From NCBI GenBank assembly GCA_032433595.1, contig JASWJB010000195.1:1-64000 (forward strand): a stretch of DNA of 64,000 nt, in the 5' to 3' direction. Each line of letters begins with the position of its first letter. Within the stretch, counting starts at the first letter, position 1. Source of the DNA: Conoideocrella luteorostrata (taxonomy: Eukaryota; Ascomycota; Sordariomycetes; Hypocreales; Clavicipitaceae). Below are positions 34,706 to 45,339 of the stretch, in pieces. The notes under the pieces were generated by a model that was not told where the DNA came from, did not search any database, and saw nothing but the letters and a program-made list of their open reading frames with translations. A program made the translations under genes and the position numbers.

Positions 34706-37672
34706 ATGTCGCTGCCGGGCGGCGATGGTGTGTCTTCTGGTCCTCATGAGGAACACAAGCCGCGGCCGTCCTCCGCGGCTAGCTCGAATCCAGATGCAGT
34801 GAGTCTTTCGCACCAAAATTCAACCCTTGTTTCGTGTTTATGCTTCATACCTGCACAGCTCACTGAAATTCTCTTGCTCGCACTTCCAAGGTTTTTATGT
34901 TGACTTTATCCCCAGAGCGGAGAACAGGAATCGTTCGAGGATGCGGTCGATAATGCAGAGGCCACTACAGATACAGTTGATGCAAAATCAGTACGCTCAC
35001 TAACTAAACGATCCGTTTCGGTCACTGCAAGCCCGCCGCCGCTTTCTGGTGAGGCTGAGAAAAACCAGGGCAAAGAAAAGACGGCCGAAAAGGATGATGT
35101 CAATGGAGAGGACGTATCTGTAGATACACCCAGGGCTGAATCGAAGCCAGGATCGCGCCGAACATCTTCGCCACTCTCGAATCGCATCTCGAATACTTCA
35201 AACCTGGATAACGTGAATTTGGATGACGAGAACTCTACAAAGACGGAAGGTAAGGTTGACGACTGCTTGGTGGTTCAATTTGACTCAACTAACAGACTCC
35301 AAGAACCCCCAACTCCTCCAGAAAAGGAGCTCGCCAGCAAGACCTTGTCGTTGAGTAGCATCACGAATGCTCTTCCAACGATGCCCTGGTCTCCTTCTGG
35401 TGAATCTCCGTCCAAGAGTCCAGGCCCGTCATTGAACGCTCTCGCCTTTCCTCCACCACAGCATCCCGGTCCACCATCTCGAAAGCTCACAAGCCCATTT
35501 TCTTGGCTGTCGAGAAACTCCACCAGCAAAGACAAAGATTCAGTATCACCACCAACACAAGCGACCGGTCGAAGGAATACCGCCAGCTCAATTGCGACGT
35601 TGACAAGTAATCCGGAAATGATGCTCAGTAAGCTTGAGGAGGAGGAGGATCAAGGCTCCAATGGCGTAAATGGCGCACAGCGTGAAAGCCTGAAGGACAG
35701 ATTCAAGGCCTTGAGAATGCGAGAGGAAGCAGGGATTCACCTGATTCCTGGCGACAGCGATGGACGGGGCGATGCACTTGGACTTGTCAGCCCTGGCGGT
35801 GAGAGCATTTCAGGTGACAAGAGCCAACATCCGGTGCCGAATCCCAATCATGATTTAGCCCCTGGCACTGCATCTGGTGTTAATGTCGGTCCTTCTGCGA
35901 TGCAAGAGGCTCAAGTAGACTGGGACCTTTGGCAATCAGTTGTATATGAAGGTCCCGCAGCAGTAGCCCGTACCAGCCCAGAGGAGCTGAATAGAGCTAT
36001 AGCAACCGGTATTCCCAACGCGATCCGAGGGGTAATTTGGCAAGTCCTCGCGCAGAGCAAGAACGAGCAGCTCGAGAATTTATACAAAGACCTTGCCACT
36101 CGGGGGACCGACAAGGAAAAAAGAAATAGCGGTAGCACAACGGCCAGTTCTGCCAGCAACCATGGGAACGCTATTAATACTAACGGGGATAGCGTGAAAT
36201 CGTCAGCATCGTCAGTGCATTCAAATCAGTCCGTCGCTCATGGCAGCTCATCACCAAAGAGCGAAAAGAGCCAGGATGCCATTAGGGCTCAGGTTGCTTC
36301 AGCCGCCGAGAAAAAGAAGAAACTGAAGGAAGATGCTGTCGCCCTACAAAAACTGGAAAAAGTCATTCGACGAGATCTTGGCGCGAGGACGAGCTATTCC
36401 AAATATGCCGCAGCTGCTGGGCTTCAAGAGGGCTTGTTTGGTGTTTGCAAGGCGTACGCTCTCTTTGATGAGGGTGTTGGATACGCTCAGGGTATGAATT
36501 TTTTGATCATGCCGTTACTTTTTAATGTAAGTCAAGGCTTCGAACTACATCTTGCCTCTGTTCTTATAGCTAACGTCCCGCATTTAGATGCCGGAAGAAG
36601 AGGCGTTCTGCCTGCTCGCTCGACTAATGCACCAATACCAACTCCGTGACCTATTTGTTCAGGATATGCCTGGGTTGCATCTGCGTTTATATCAGTTTGA
36701 ACGTCTGCTGGAAGATTTGGAGCCCGCATTATACTGTCATTTACACCGTCGAGGCATCTCACCACACTTGTATGCCACACAGTGGTTCCTGACACTTTTC
36801 GCATACCGCTTCCCTTTACAGCTTGTTCTCCGTATCTACGATTTGATTCTATCAGAAGGCTTATCTGCAATTCTGCGATTTGGCATCGTACTAATGCAGA
36901 AAAATGCCACTACGCTGATGGGAATATCCGATATGCAACAGCTTACAACATACTTGAAGGATAAACTATTTGACGTCTATATTGACAAAGATCCTAGTCA
37001 AGGCAGTATACTTGAAAATGGATTTTTCGGAAGCTCTAGCTCGAGTATGGACAAGGAGGTGTATAGAGCCGACCAACTTGTCAGGGATGCATGCGAAGTT
37101 AAGATCACACCGGAAACATTGAAGATGTATACTACCGAGTGGGAAGACAAGACCCGGACTGACAAGGAGCGAGAAACGGAACTGCAAGATTTGCGACTGG
37201 CAAATCAGAACTTTGCGATTCAACTACGTAAATTAGAAGACCGCGTACAAGCTTGTGATACGGAACAGGCCGCTCTAGCTACAGAATTGGTCCACACAAA
37301 GGTCGAAAATGAAGAACTACGAGATGAGAATGAAAGTCTGAAAGGTCAAGTCAAGGAACTGAGAGTTGTCATCGAGAAACAACCCGCCGAGATCGAAGAG
37401 GCATGGAAGATGGAGCGAGATGATTTGATGAAGCGAAATGAAAAAGTACACGAAGAAAATCAGAAGGTGGAGAAGGAACTGGCTGATTTGGAAGAGCAGC
37501 TCGTGCAGACGAAGATGCGTTATGCTGAGGTATGTAACAAGAAAAGACGACAAGGGCTCAATGCATTGCATTTGACGGAGCACAAGCACTAACTCATATT
37601 CCACCATAGATCAATTCCCAGCACGAAACCTTGAACCGCAAGTGGTCCGAACTCAAGCGTCATATGGCGTAA
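34706..37672 (+). CDS. TBC domain Rab GTPase-activating protein, Gyp5-like
   Basis: Predicted to speed GTP hydrolysis by Rab-type GTPases in membrane traffic. Exons 34706-34798, 34916-36526, 36588-37529 and 37610-37672 join to 902 residues. Residues 1 to about 390 are Ser/Pro-rich and probably disordered. The TBC domain runs from about 395 (AIRGVIWQVLAQ) to 690, and is interrupted after its first helix by a low-complexity Ser/Lys insert of about 60 residues. The glutamine finger is Q556 in YAQGM. The arginine finger is probably R522 in IRRDLGARTSY, one residue later than in the usual IxxDxxR spacing. From about 745 to the end a long coiled coil follows, closing with NSQHETLNRKWSELKRHMA. A 54-base segment, 35250-35303, has intron-like ends and its removal keeps the frame (884 residues), so its status is open. 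Yeast Gyp5 acts at exit from the Golgi. Confidence 0.9.
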
Positions 37673-38504
37673 TGTGAGGAGGTGCACTCAAGCCCGGTTT
37701 CTCTTCCATAAACAAACCACTTTTTCGACCATTGGCGGGTCGAAGTAGAGGGGCTGAGGGGGCGGCCTTGCCTAAGTCAGCCTCTGGTCTTCCACCCTTT
37801 CCTGTGGGATTCCTTTTTTTCTTTTTTACAAACCCAAAAAATCTTTCATGTACAAAATTACCTTATAAGCTATCGCATGGCGTTACAATCTCCATCTTGG
37901 TACCTGGATATAAGATGGGCATGGGGGAAATAGCTGGTTTTGTTGTATGATGATATCGGCGCCTTGGCATACTCAGGGTACTTTTGGTTCCTGGTGATGT
38001 ATCATTTTTTGTGGGCATGAAAAGCGACAGGTGGACGGGCTGGACCTATCGGTTTATGCCTTTGATTGTATTATATGATATAGGCACAGCACGGTGCAGA
38101 AAATGTCAACATGATCAAGTTTCCATGACATGTTTTTGAGCTACGTATACCAGCGGCACACGGCGGTATCGCTTGGGGATAGTGGCCATGCAATTGTGAA
38201 TTTCTGGAGGAATTGATCACACATTCATCATCACACGAAACCTTGTAGACAGGACAGACTAAAAATGTAGAAGTCATAATTGCATGTAAGAAAGTTTCTC
38301 TTATGATTTTTAATCATTCCCTATGGACCTATTCCGATGCCTTTTGTGTGAAGCTCTGCATGCCCTGAAATGCCCAAGACAACTGTAGAAATCCTTAAAC
38401 ACCATACCATAATGGGTAGAAGACCAGGACACGACCGAAACAAGAGTCGTCCCCCCGAAGTCCCCTTGCCATGAACACCATCAACAAGTAGTATAGTAAA
38501 TAGC
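37673..38504. other. Intergenic between convergent TBC gene and rps8
   Basis: An 832-base stretch holding two 3' flanks. It is AT-rich in places (37810-37870). No gene, repeat or motif of note is seen. Confidence 0.5.
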
Positions 38505-39232
38505 TTACTTGTGCAGCTTGCGCTGGTAGAAAGCAAGCTCCTCACCCTCCAAGATGTAACCATCGCAGCGACCAGACTGACCAGGACGGCTGGAAACGAT
38601 GGCATACAAGCGACCAGCCTCGAACTGCTTCTCAACAGTGGGGTCGACCTTGCCGCTGGCAGCGAATCGCTCGGCCTGCTTCTTCTCGACGGCCTTGCTC
38701 TTCTTGACCTCCTCCTCGACCTTGCCCTCCTTGGCGGCCTGGGCCTTTTGGCGTCTACGGCCGATGGGCTGGCCGTAGTGAGCCTCGTACCATTGTCGGA
38801 AGGGGGCGGCGTCGACCTGGACGACGGCGCTGCGGGTCAGGGTGTTGGTTCGGACCAGTTCGTTGTTGGAAGGGTGGTAGGCGACCGCAATGACACGGGT
38901 CTTGCGGGTGCAGCCCTCGGAGGCCCAGGCGAAGTTGCCAGAGTCAAGACGCAGAGCACGGTACTTGTGGTTACCGCCGCGAGTGCGGACAGTGTGGACG
39001 CGCTTGGCGCCGATACGGGTGTTGGCACCCTGGCGGCCAGCTTCGAAAGCGCGCTTCTTCCCTGTTGGCAAAGGTCAGAACGTATGGTTCTCTAAAATTA
39101 CAAAAAACTCATACGGGCTTTCGAGGTATTCCTCTTTCTGAAAGGGGGTATAAAAGTCTGTTACGCACGGTAGTAGGCGCGCTTGGCACCGGTGGCGGAG
39201 CGCTTGTGGCGGGAGTCACGAGAGATACCCAT
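38505..39232 (-). CDS. rps8: 40S ribosomal protein S8 (eS8)
   Basis: Structural protein of the small ribosomal subunit. Two coding exons, 39169-39232 and 38505-39061, join at phase 1 to 206 residues. The N-terminus MGISRDSRHKRSATGAKRAY is the conserved eS8 start, followed by RKKRAFEAGRQGANTRIG. The family block VRTRGGNHKYRALRL is present, and the C-terminus ends AFYQRKLHK. The ATG at 39232 is fixed by the conserved N-terminus. A further intron seems to lie in the 5' leader (39244-39549), and an AACCCT element lies beyond it. In the next + position from the start there is no competing gene until the serine-rich orphan. Confidence 0.97.
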
Positions 39233-40243
39233 GATTGCGAGCTCTGTTGGAAGAAAAGAAAGGTTAGCTTGGGGAATTATATTTGAATATGAGGAGATGA
39301 AACTGGGGTGTTGCGATGCAGGACTCCCAAGAGAGACAAGGAGAGCCGAATCGAAGATAAAACGGAGACTTGACGATGCTCTGAAAAGCATCAACGGCGA
39401 CTCGCGATGTAGTCACTCGAATTCGACATTCGAGATGAACGGACGTCGATGTCGAAGACTCGTATTCGTCGCAAACGCATCTTTCGTTTGTATTCTGACA
39501 CCTCTCTCCCTGTCTCTTTACTGTTTGCTTGCTTGCATTGCAGACTTACCTGATGTTTATACTGCACCAGGCAATCGAATTGGCGACGGATGTGGAGGGA
39601 AGAAAATATCACTTTACGGGTGGCCTAGTCGACGAGGGCTCAATTGCGTCCAAAATTGTGGTTGTGGGTTTTCGCTAGCCCCGAAGAACGCACCCGCCCT
39701 GAGGGTTACGGAAGAATTGGTTTTCCCGTGCTTAGCGAAAATTAGTTTGCGTTAATGTGGGACTGCCAGACTAGACCTGCCTTGGTTAATCCTGAGTTCT
39801 TTAATAGACAGGCCCAGCACGACTCCACTCTTTGCTACTCCATAGTTGTTCATTGATTGTTTTCGCCTCGTAGACATCGTCCTACCGACATATAGGACAT
39901 GATTAAAGAGATTGTCAATTCAAATGAGCATATGAGCTACTAATCTCGGTATCTCTACAACCTTGTCCATCTTTTGACTGTTCTTTTTATCTCCCAAACT
40001 TCATTGTTGTAAAATGCAAAACCACCGTCGTCTCGAATTCCCAAGTCAGGAAACCTTTGATGTCCGTCAACGGATATGATTGTCCGTCACCCGTTGCTCT
40101 TGCATATGATTTAGCGCTTCGTATTCTAATCAAATCCCGATGGAACGCTTTCTGTTAACTGCAAACTACCAACAAAAGGGGGGAAAATAACCTCAATGTA
40201 TCATACCATGCGTATTATTCCATCATCTCCTCGAGTCCTGCCT
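39233..40243. other. Intergenic: rps8 leader and promoter, and 3' flank of the serine-rich gene
   Basis: A 1.0-kb stretch. The left third holds the probable rps8 leader intron (39244-39549). An AACCCT box, seen on - at 39702-39707, lies further upstream. The right part should be the 3' UTR of the serine-rich protein gene. The + frame 39183-39755 is antisense to rps8 and its leader and is not a gene. Confidence 0.5.
39244..39549 (-). other. Probable 5' UTR intron of rps8
   Basis: On the - strand a strong donor, CATCAG|GTAAGT at 39549, pairs with an acceptor at 39244 that has a GCTAAC branch site, a pyrimidine tract and CAACAG, 11 bases before the ATG. The 306-base intron would leave only a short second leader segment. 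Leader introns are common in fungal ribosomal protein genes. Confidence 0.65.
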
Positions 40244-42477
40244 TCAATCGGCGAATTCATCCTCCCATATTTCCAGGATTATCGTTTGGAGGTATTCCGG
40301 TACTTCCTGCAAAAGTATTTCACTTAAAGAGGGGGCCTGGGCGCTCTCTCTCGGGTTGGTGTATGGCTCAACTGGTAGTAGGAATTGGGTGTCGATCTTC
40401 ACAGTTCTCAGTCGCCAGTCGGATGTCTCCTCTAACCTAGAATGACCAGATTTGCCTTCAGACTCATGGGCAATGATCCCGAGCCGTGGTAGTGGAAACT
40501 TTCGTCCGCATTGCAACGACTTCTTATCCCCTTCTTCTTTGAACTCGGCCAAAGTTGGCCAAGGTACCCCTTGATGTTTGTCACGTAAAATATGGTCTCG
40601 AAAACAAATCGTCGAGGCAAAAAATGTCGAGAGTCCATCTTTAAATCTCTTGCCAAGAAGAATTTGGACAGGCATGACTTCTTCCTTTTCCACTCCTGTC
40701 TCTATGTTCCTCAATTTCTTGCGCTCAAGCTTATCCATCCGCCTGCTGAGTTGCCGGGATAACCGCTTTGACTCCATAGCTGTCATTTCTGCCCGCAACG
40801 CAGCCAGTTCGGCTGGGCTTTTCGGAACAAACTCAGAACGACCGGCGCCGAGATGAACCAAGTTGGCTGTCATCTTTTCAAATCTTCTGCGCTCTTTGGT
40901 CGATTGGCTCATCCATCCCTTAGATTGTGACCACGATCCTGACTCGGTTGCGTTTTTTTTATGTTGCAATTCTGCTGACGCCTGAACCACACTGAAGGCT
41001 CCTCTATTCGAAGAATTATTGAGAAGCTCAGTTCTCAGCTCACTAGTAGGACTGGATCGCTTCGGTAACGAATTTATGGTTGCTGCTGCTGGGGACAAAG
41101 GCTCCTGTACCTTCGGATATGATTTGCTTGGTGTAGAGCGTGCAGAACTTTGTTGTTCATGTGTCTCGATTCTAGAACGCTTGTCGTCTCTGGCAAAGGA
41201 GTCTCGGTTTTCGAATGGGTTGCTTTTAGCCAAAGTAGTACGTCTAAGTGCTTTCTGATGAAGAAAGTGTTAATAGCACATAAATGCATTTTATAATAAC
41301 CACTGACGAGTTGACTTACATTGACGGAATCCCGAGATAAATGAAGCATTTCTAAGCTTGTTTCTGAACCTGAAGACATCAACAGTGCTTCTTTATGTGA
41401 ATCTCTTACGGTACGTTGAGGTAACTGCTGCATTTCTCTCGATAGCGATGTTCCCTGTGCAACGCTCCCTTGGGAAGAAACATTTCTACACAAGCTGCGT
41501 GATCCCTGTAGTTGTTGTTTATAGTAAGGAATAGGCGAAGGTAGAGAAGCAGTGACTGGGGGTGAATCAGAAGATGCGATATTGTCAATATTTGAGGCGT
41601 AATACAAAGGCGCAGTTTCGAACGAAGAAGGCAAGACGTAATCAGACCTCAGCGCAGAGGGTGCTGAAGACGAAAAACTCGGCTCAGTTAGTGAAAGATT
41701 AAACCCTGCATGAAAGGATGGGTGTTCATCATGTTGCGAAGGCCTAGGAGTGCCGACCACTCGCATACTCCTACTCTTTCGCGATCTATCTGAATGATTA
41801 TCAATGTCACATCGCTTGGAATTTGAGGAGGTACAAGCGAGGGGCTTCAACCCAGAAAACAAAAAGCTGTGATTACTACCCTTCTGACTTCTCGTTAAAT
41901 CGTCCTTGAGGTTCTTCCTTTGCGACGGTTTCAGTCTAAAATGAGACTGTCCATCGCGGTAATCGTTAAGATTTGTTACTCTCGTCCCTGCTGCCTGCTG
42001 ATTCGTAGAGGTGGAAGGATATGAGATGTTTGCGTTGGCCAAAACAGGACTGATTGGGCTGCAAAAATAGGAGCCATGAAGGGGCTGTGGAGGTGTATGA
42101 CAATAAGGTCCTGCGACATTGACTATGTTGTACCACGGATGCAGGCTGGGACTTTGGTGTGAGTCCCCATGAGTGTTCAAAAGCAGAGGAGAATGCGCTG
42201 GTGAAGGACCCAGGAATGGCTTATGAAGAGTCGCTGGAGATTGACCCATGTTGCAAGAACGAAGCTCGTCCGCATTATACGCTTGGTCAGCCTCTGATAC
42301 CCTCGGGCGGGTACTTGCAGAGGCGGACAGGCAGAGATCTTCGTCTAAGCTTATCACCGAAGATGAAAAACCCATTTCTGGGGTTGAAAGAGGTGTAAAG
42401 TTGTCTGCGCACGGATTCATTGCTGAACTGTTCATCCGACGGGACCTTGCTCCAAGTTTTTGATTTGGTGGTATCAT
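40244..42477 (-). CDS. Serine-rich protein of unknown function
   Basis: Not recognised. Two exons, 41320-42477 and 40244-41254, join in phase 0 (donor GTCAAT|GTAAGT, acceptor ATCAG) to 722 residues. The open frame extends upstream to 42546, but only with a non-ATG start; the first ATG is at 42477 (MIPPNQKLGARSRR), and MNSSAMNP further on is an alternative. Residues 1 to about 480 are rich in Ser, Pro and Asn and probably disordered. A basic, helix-prone segment near 505-570 includes STKERRRFEKMTANLVHLG and RLSRQLSRRMDKLERKKLRN. The last about 110 residues look folded (GRKFPLPRLGIIAHE, PEYLQTIILEIWEDEFAD). I would expect a fungus-restricted regulatory or scaffold protein; no function is claimed. 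The junction and length are well supported by the open frame on both sides. Confidence 0.75.
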
Positions 42478-43691
42478 ATGCGAGAGAGCACTGGCGAAAA
42501 CGAACAAAGAATACAGCTGAAAGGACCACAAATAGAAGCCTGACACCGGACCAGATCTATTTCAGATAATTCAGTGTATTTGCAGTCAAGTGACTTTGCA
42601 TTCATATTGATGTTCAGTGCCGCAGGATCAGGCCGAAAGCACAAGTTTGCTGTCGACAGCTCTCAGGTTTTTGCGTTGATTCAGTGCCCCGTATGGTACA
42701 CAAGAGAAATGTAGCTTCGCACAGTCCTTTCGGTGGCGTAAGAAGCTACCAAGAGTGAAACCAAATCAGTAGAAATGATGCATAATTTAAAACTGCCCAT
42801 GAGGCAGAACAAGGCAGCAAGATGAAAGGAAGGCGAACTAGGCGTCATGGGCAGGCAGACAGTCACGTCTGCCACACCAAGAGCAACTTTTAAGATCAGA
42901 CGGTTGAGTCAAAGGGAATGCATCAAACCGAAGACTGCATGACAGACAGACGGTCGGCCAGCTGCCGGTTTGGCCAGTCGTCAGTTTGGCGCTGTGAATT
43001 GGCACTTGGCACTGGTGAATGCTTTGGTCCGTGTTCGGGGGCGTGGCCCAACACATCGAGCAAACAAACACACATCACTTGAACGGGAGGTCTGAAAACA
43101 AGGATATCGACTCAATAAACACTCTGAAGACTGCATAATACGTTGCTAAATGGGCCAGCATTGAGCTCTTCCATATCATTGGGTTACGGCCCAAGTGTTG
43201 ACATGTCAATTTGGGTCTGGTAGTCAGTTATTGTCGCATCTTGTAGCTGGAGCTTGGTAGGTAGATAACCCAATCCAAAATTCAGTGAGCGAATAGATCC
43301 GGATCAGCAAGAAAAATGCTTAGAGCCGCGGTGTTACCTATGAAGTCCAGAGAGCAGGGATGATCAATATTGAAAAGCTGCGAACTGCCTAGGTATATCT
43401 ACTCCGTAGGTACGGAGTATATACAATAAAGTACCGAGTACCCTCGACTGCCGTCATTTGTGGAGCTGATTTGCTGTCTCTCCTTCCTGACATCCCACAT
43501 CTGAAGTTCTAGGTACGGTTGTGCCTGACAGCCCTCAAGCACAGCACTTGTGACCCACTTTGGCGCGGCCGAGGCCTGGCGCTTGGTGGGCAAAGGGCGA
43601 TCAAATCCCATCATTTCGGCTCCCCAACGGCTTCGACCTCAACTGTCGCGCAACCTCTTATTGACTGCAGGACTCCAGACATATACCCAAT
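42478..43691. other. Intergenic between divergent serine-rich gene and tsc13
   Basis: A 1.2-kb shared promoter region. It contains an inverted pair of TACTCCGTA and TACGGAGTA at 43400-43419. Frames on - up to 77 residues are not supported. No other feature is seen. Confidence 0.5.
43400..43419. repeat. Inverted pair of the TACGGAGTA element
   Basis: TACTCCGTA and TACGGAGTA face each other across two bases (GG). The flanks extend the symmetry with TATA-like bases on both sides. It lies about 270 bases before the tsc13 start codon. Confidence 0.85.
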
Positions 43692-44799
43692 ATGACCAAT
43701 ACGACGATCAAACTCACAAACCGCTGTAAGCAAATCAAAAACCCATTAACACCCTCCAATTGTAGCCTGCATTATTGGGGCAAGGGTTGCCCTGTCAGCT
43801 AACTATTCGCGACAAATGCAGCTCCGAAGCAGGCTATCAAGAGGCTGCCCGCGTCTGTAACCTTGCCTGACAATGCTACCGTCGATGACCTCAAAATTCT
43901 AATCGCCAAAGAGGCTAAGATTAGCGACTTCAATCGCATTGGCATCTTCGATCCGTCTACAAAAAAGACCTTGAAGAACCGCAGGGCTAAAATTGCCGAC
44001 GAGCCTAATGTGTCAGCCGCCAAAGAAGTCCTCGTGAAGGATCTTGGTACGTTACCTACAATTGCCGCCTTTAGTCGCAAAGCCCATGATCATATGTTCA
44101 TGCTGTGCCGATAACTGACTTAACTATGCTATAGGTCCCCAGATTGCTTGGAGAACCGTCTTTGTAATCGAGTACTTTGGCCCTATTCTTCTGCACACCT
44201 TCGTCATTGCGGCACGACCTTATATCTACAAGAACGGAGATGGTGCTTTGTCAACGACGCAATGGCTTAGTTTCGGTATGATCATGGCTCACTTCATCAA
44301 GCGCGAAATCGAGACCCTCTTTGTTCACAAGTTCTCCGCCAATACCATGCCTGCTTTCAATGTTTTCAAGAATAGCTTCTTCTACTGGGCTCTGTCAGGT
44401 CTTCTCTGCGCCGTGTCGATCTACAGCCCCAACTCACTTGCCGCCCGCGCCGATGAGCCTCTTATTGATCTAGTTGGCTTCGCTCTCTACCTCTTTAGCG
44501 AAACCGGCAATGCTTTAGTTCACTTGTACCTGTCGACTCTCCGATCCATTGGTGGCACCGAGCGCAAGATCCCATCTGGCTATGGCTTCGCTTTCGTCAC
44601 CTGCCCTAATTATATGTACGAGATTTTGTCTTGGGTTGGCATCATCATTGCCAGCCGTGACTGGTCGGTCGCACTTTTCATTTCCATCGGCGCTGCTCAG
44701 ATGTATACGTGGGCCAAGGGCAAGGAGAGTGCTTATCGCAAGGAGTTTCCCGACAAGTACAAGAAGAAGCGCTTCGTCATTTTGCCGGGTCTTCTGTAG
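43692..44799 (+). CDS. tsc13: Very-long-chain enoyl-CoA reductase (Tsc13/TECR)
   Basis: Catalyses the last reduction of each elongation cycle of very-long-chain fatty acids in the endoplasmic reticulum, feeding ceramide synthesis. Three exons, 43692-43725, 43822-44046 and 44135-44799, join at phase 1 to 307 residues. Residues 1 to about 85 form the ubiquitin-like N-terminal domain (ATVDDLKILIAKEAKI). The rest is the multi-pass steroid 5-alpha-reductase-like domain: REIETLFVHKFSANTMP, then several hydrophobic segments, then IPSGYGFAFVTCPNYMYEIL, the conserved block with the active-site tyrosine. It ends with the basic cytosolic tail KYKKKRFVILPGLL. The length matches yeast Tsc13 (310). The first exon is only 34 nt; it is supported by phase and by the conserved start MTNTTIKL. 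Confidence 0.95.
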
Positions 44800-45339
44800 A
44801 TGAGCGGTCTGTAAATAATAATCGCATGAAAATCCAAGGCACAAACACAGCAATTACAGAAAGACAATTGAGGGGCATAGCTGGGGATAGATGGTGCGAA
44901 AGGACGGTACGTGATTGAGAGACGGAAGTATAGATATTTTCACTGCGGAATCCGCGATGAATGTATGACTTTTAGGGCTGGGAAAAGTAAGGTAGCAGCT
45001 GACGTATGAAAAGTTACAATTTAGTAAATAGAAGCACTAAATGAAACCCAACGTTCCATTATTTCCGGATCAAGATGTTGTCGACAGATAACGACCTTTA
45101 TTTGTACCTAAAACTATCTTCCCAACAAGAAGCAAACTCCAGATATCAACATACAATAATAAAAAAGTAAAGGAAGGGGGGGAGGGGGGCAATCCCTATC
45201 CTTCGTAGTCGATTCCAAGTAATCATATCTCATAAGGTATTGATGTCGTAATTGATAAGACCTCCCAAAAAAGGAAAGAAACAATAGCACGAAAAAAAAA
45301 AAACCCAAGGTCTTCGAGGCACTGAACCGGAAAGTAAAA
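44800..45339. other. Intergenic between convergent tsc13 and the BLOC-1 subunit gene
   Basis: A 540-base stretch with two 3' flanks. A purine-rich low-complexity tract lies at about 45160-45190 and an A-run near 45292-45303. No gene is seen. Confidence 0.5.

Noticed and set aside
38511..39095. 194-residue frame on + opposite rps8
   Set aside because: Antisense of a conserved ribosomal protein; Leu/Ala/Asp-rich shadow.
42478..42546. N-terminal hydrophobic extension of the serine-rich protein (LWSFQLYSLFVFASALSH)
   Set aside because: It would need a GTG start; no ATG precedes it in frame. It looks like a signal peptide by chance, unless an upstream exon exists.
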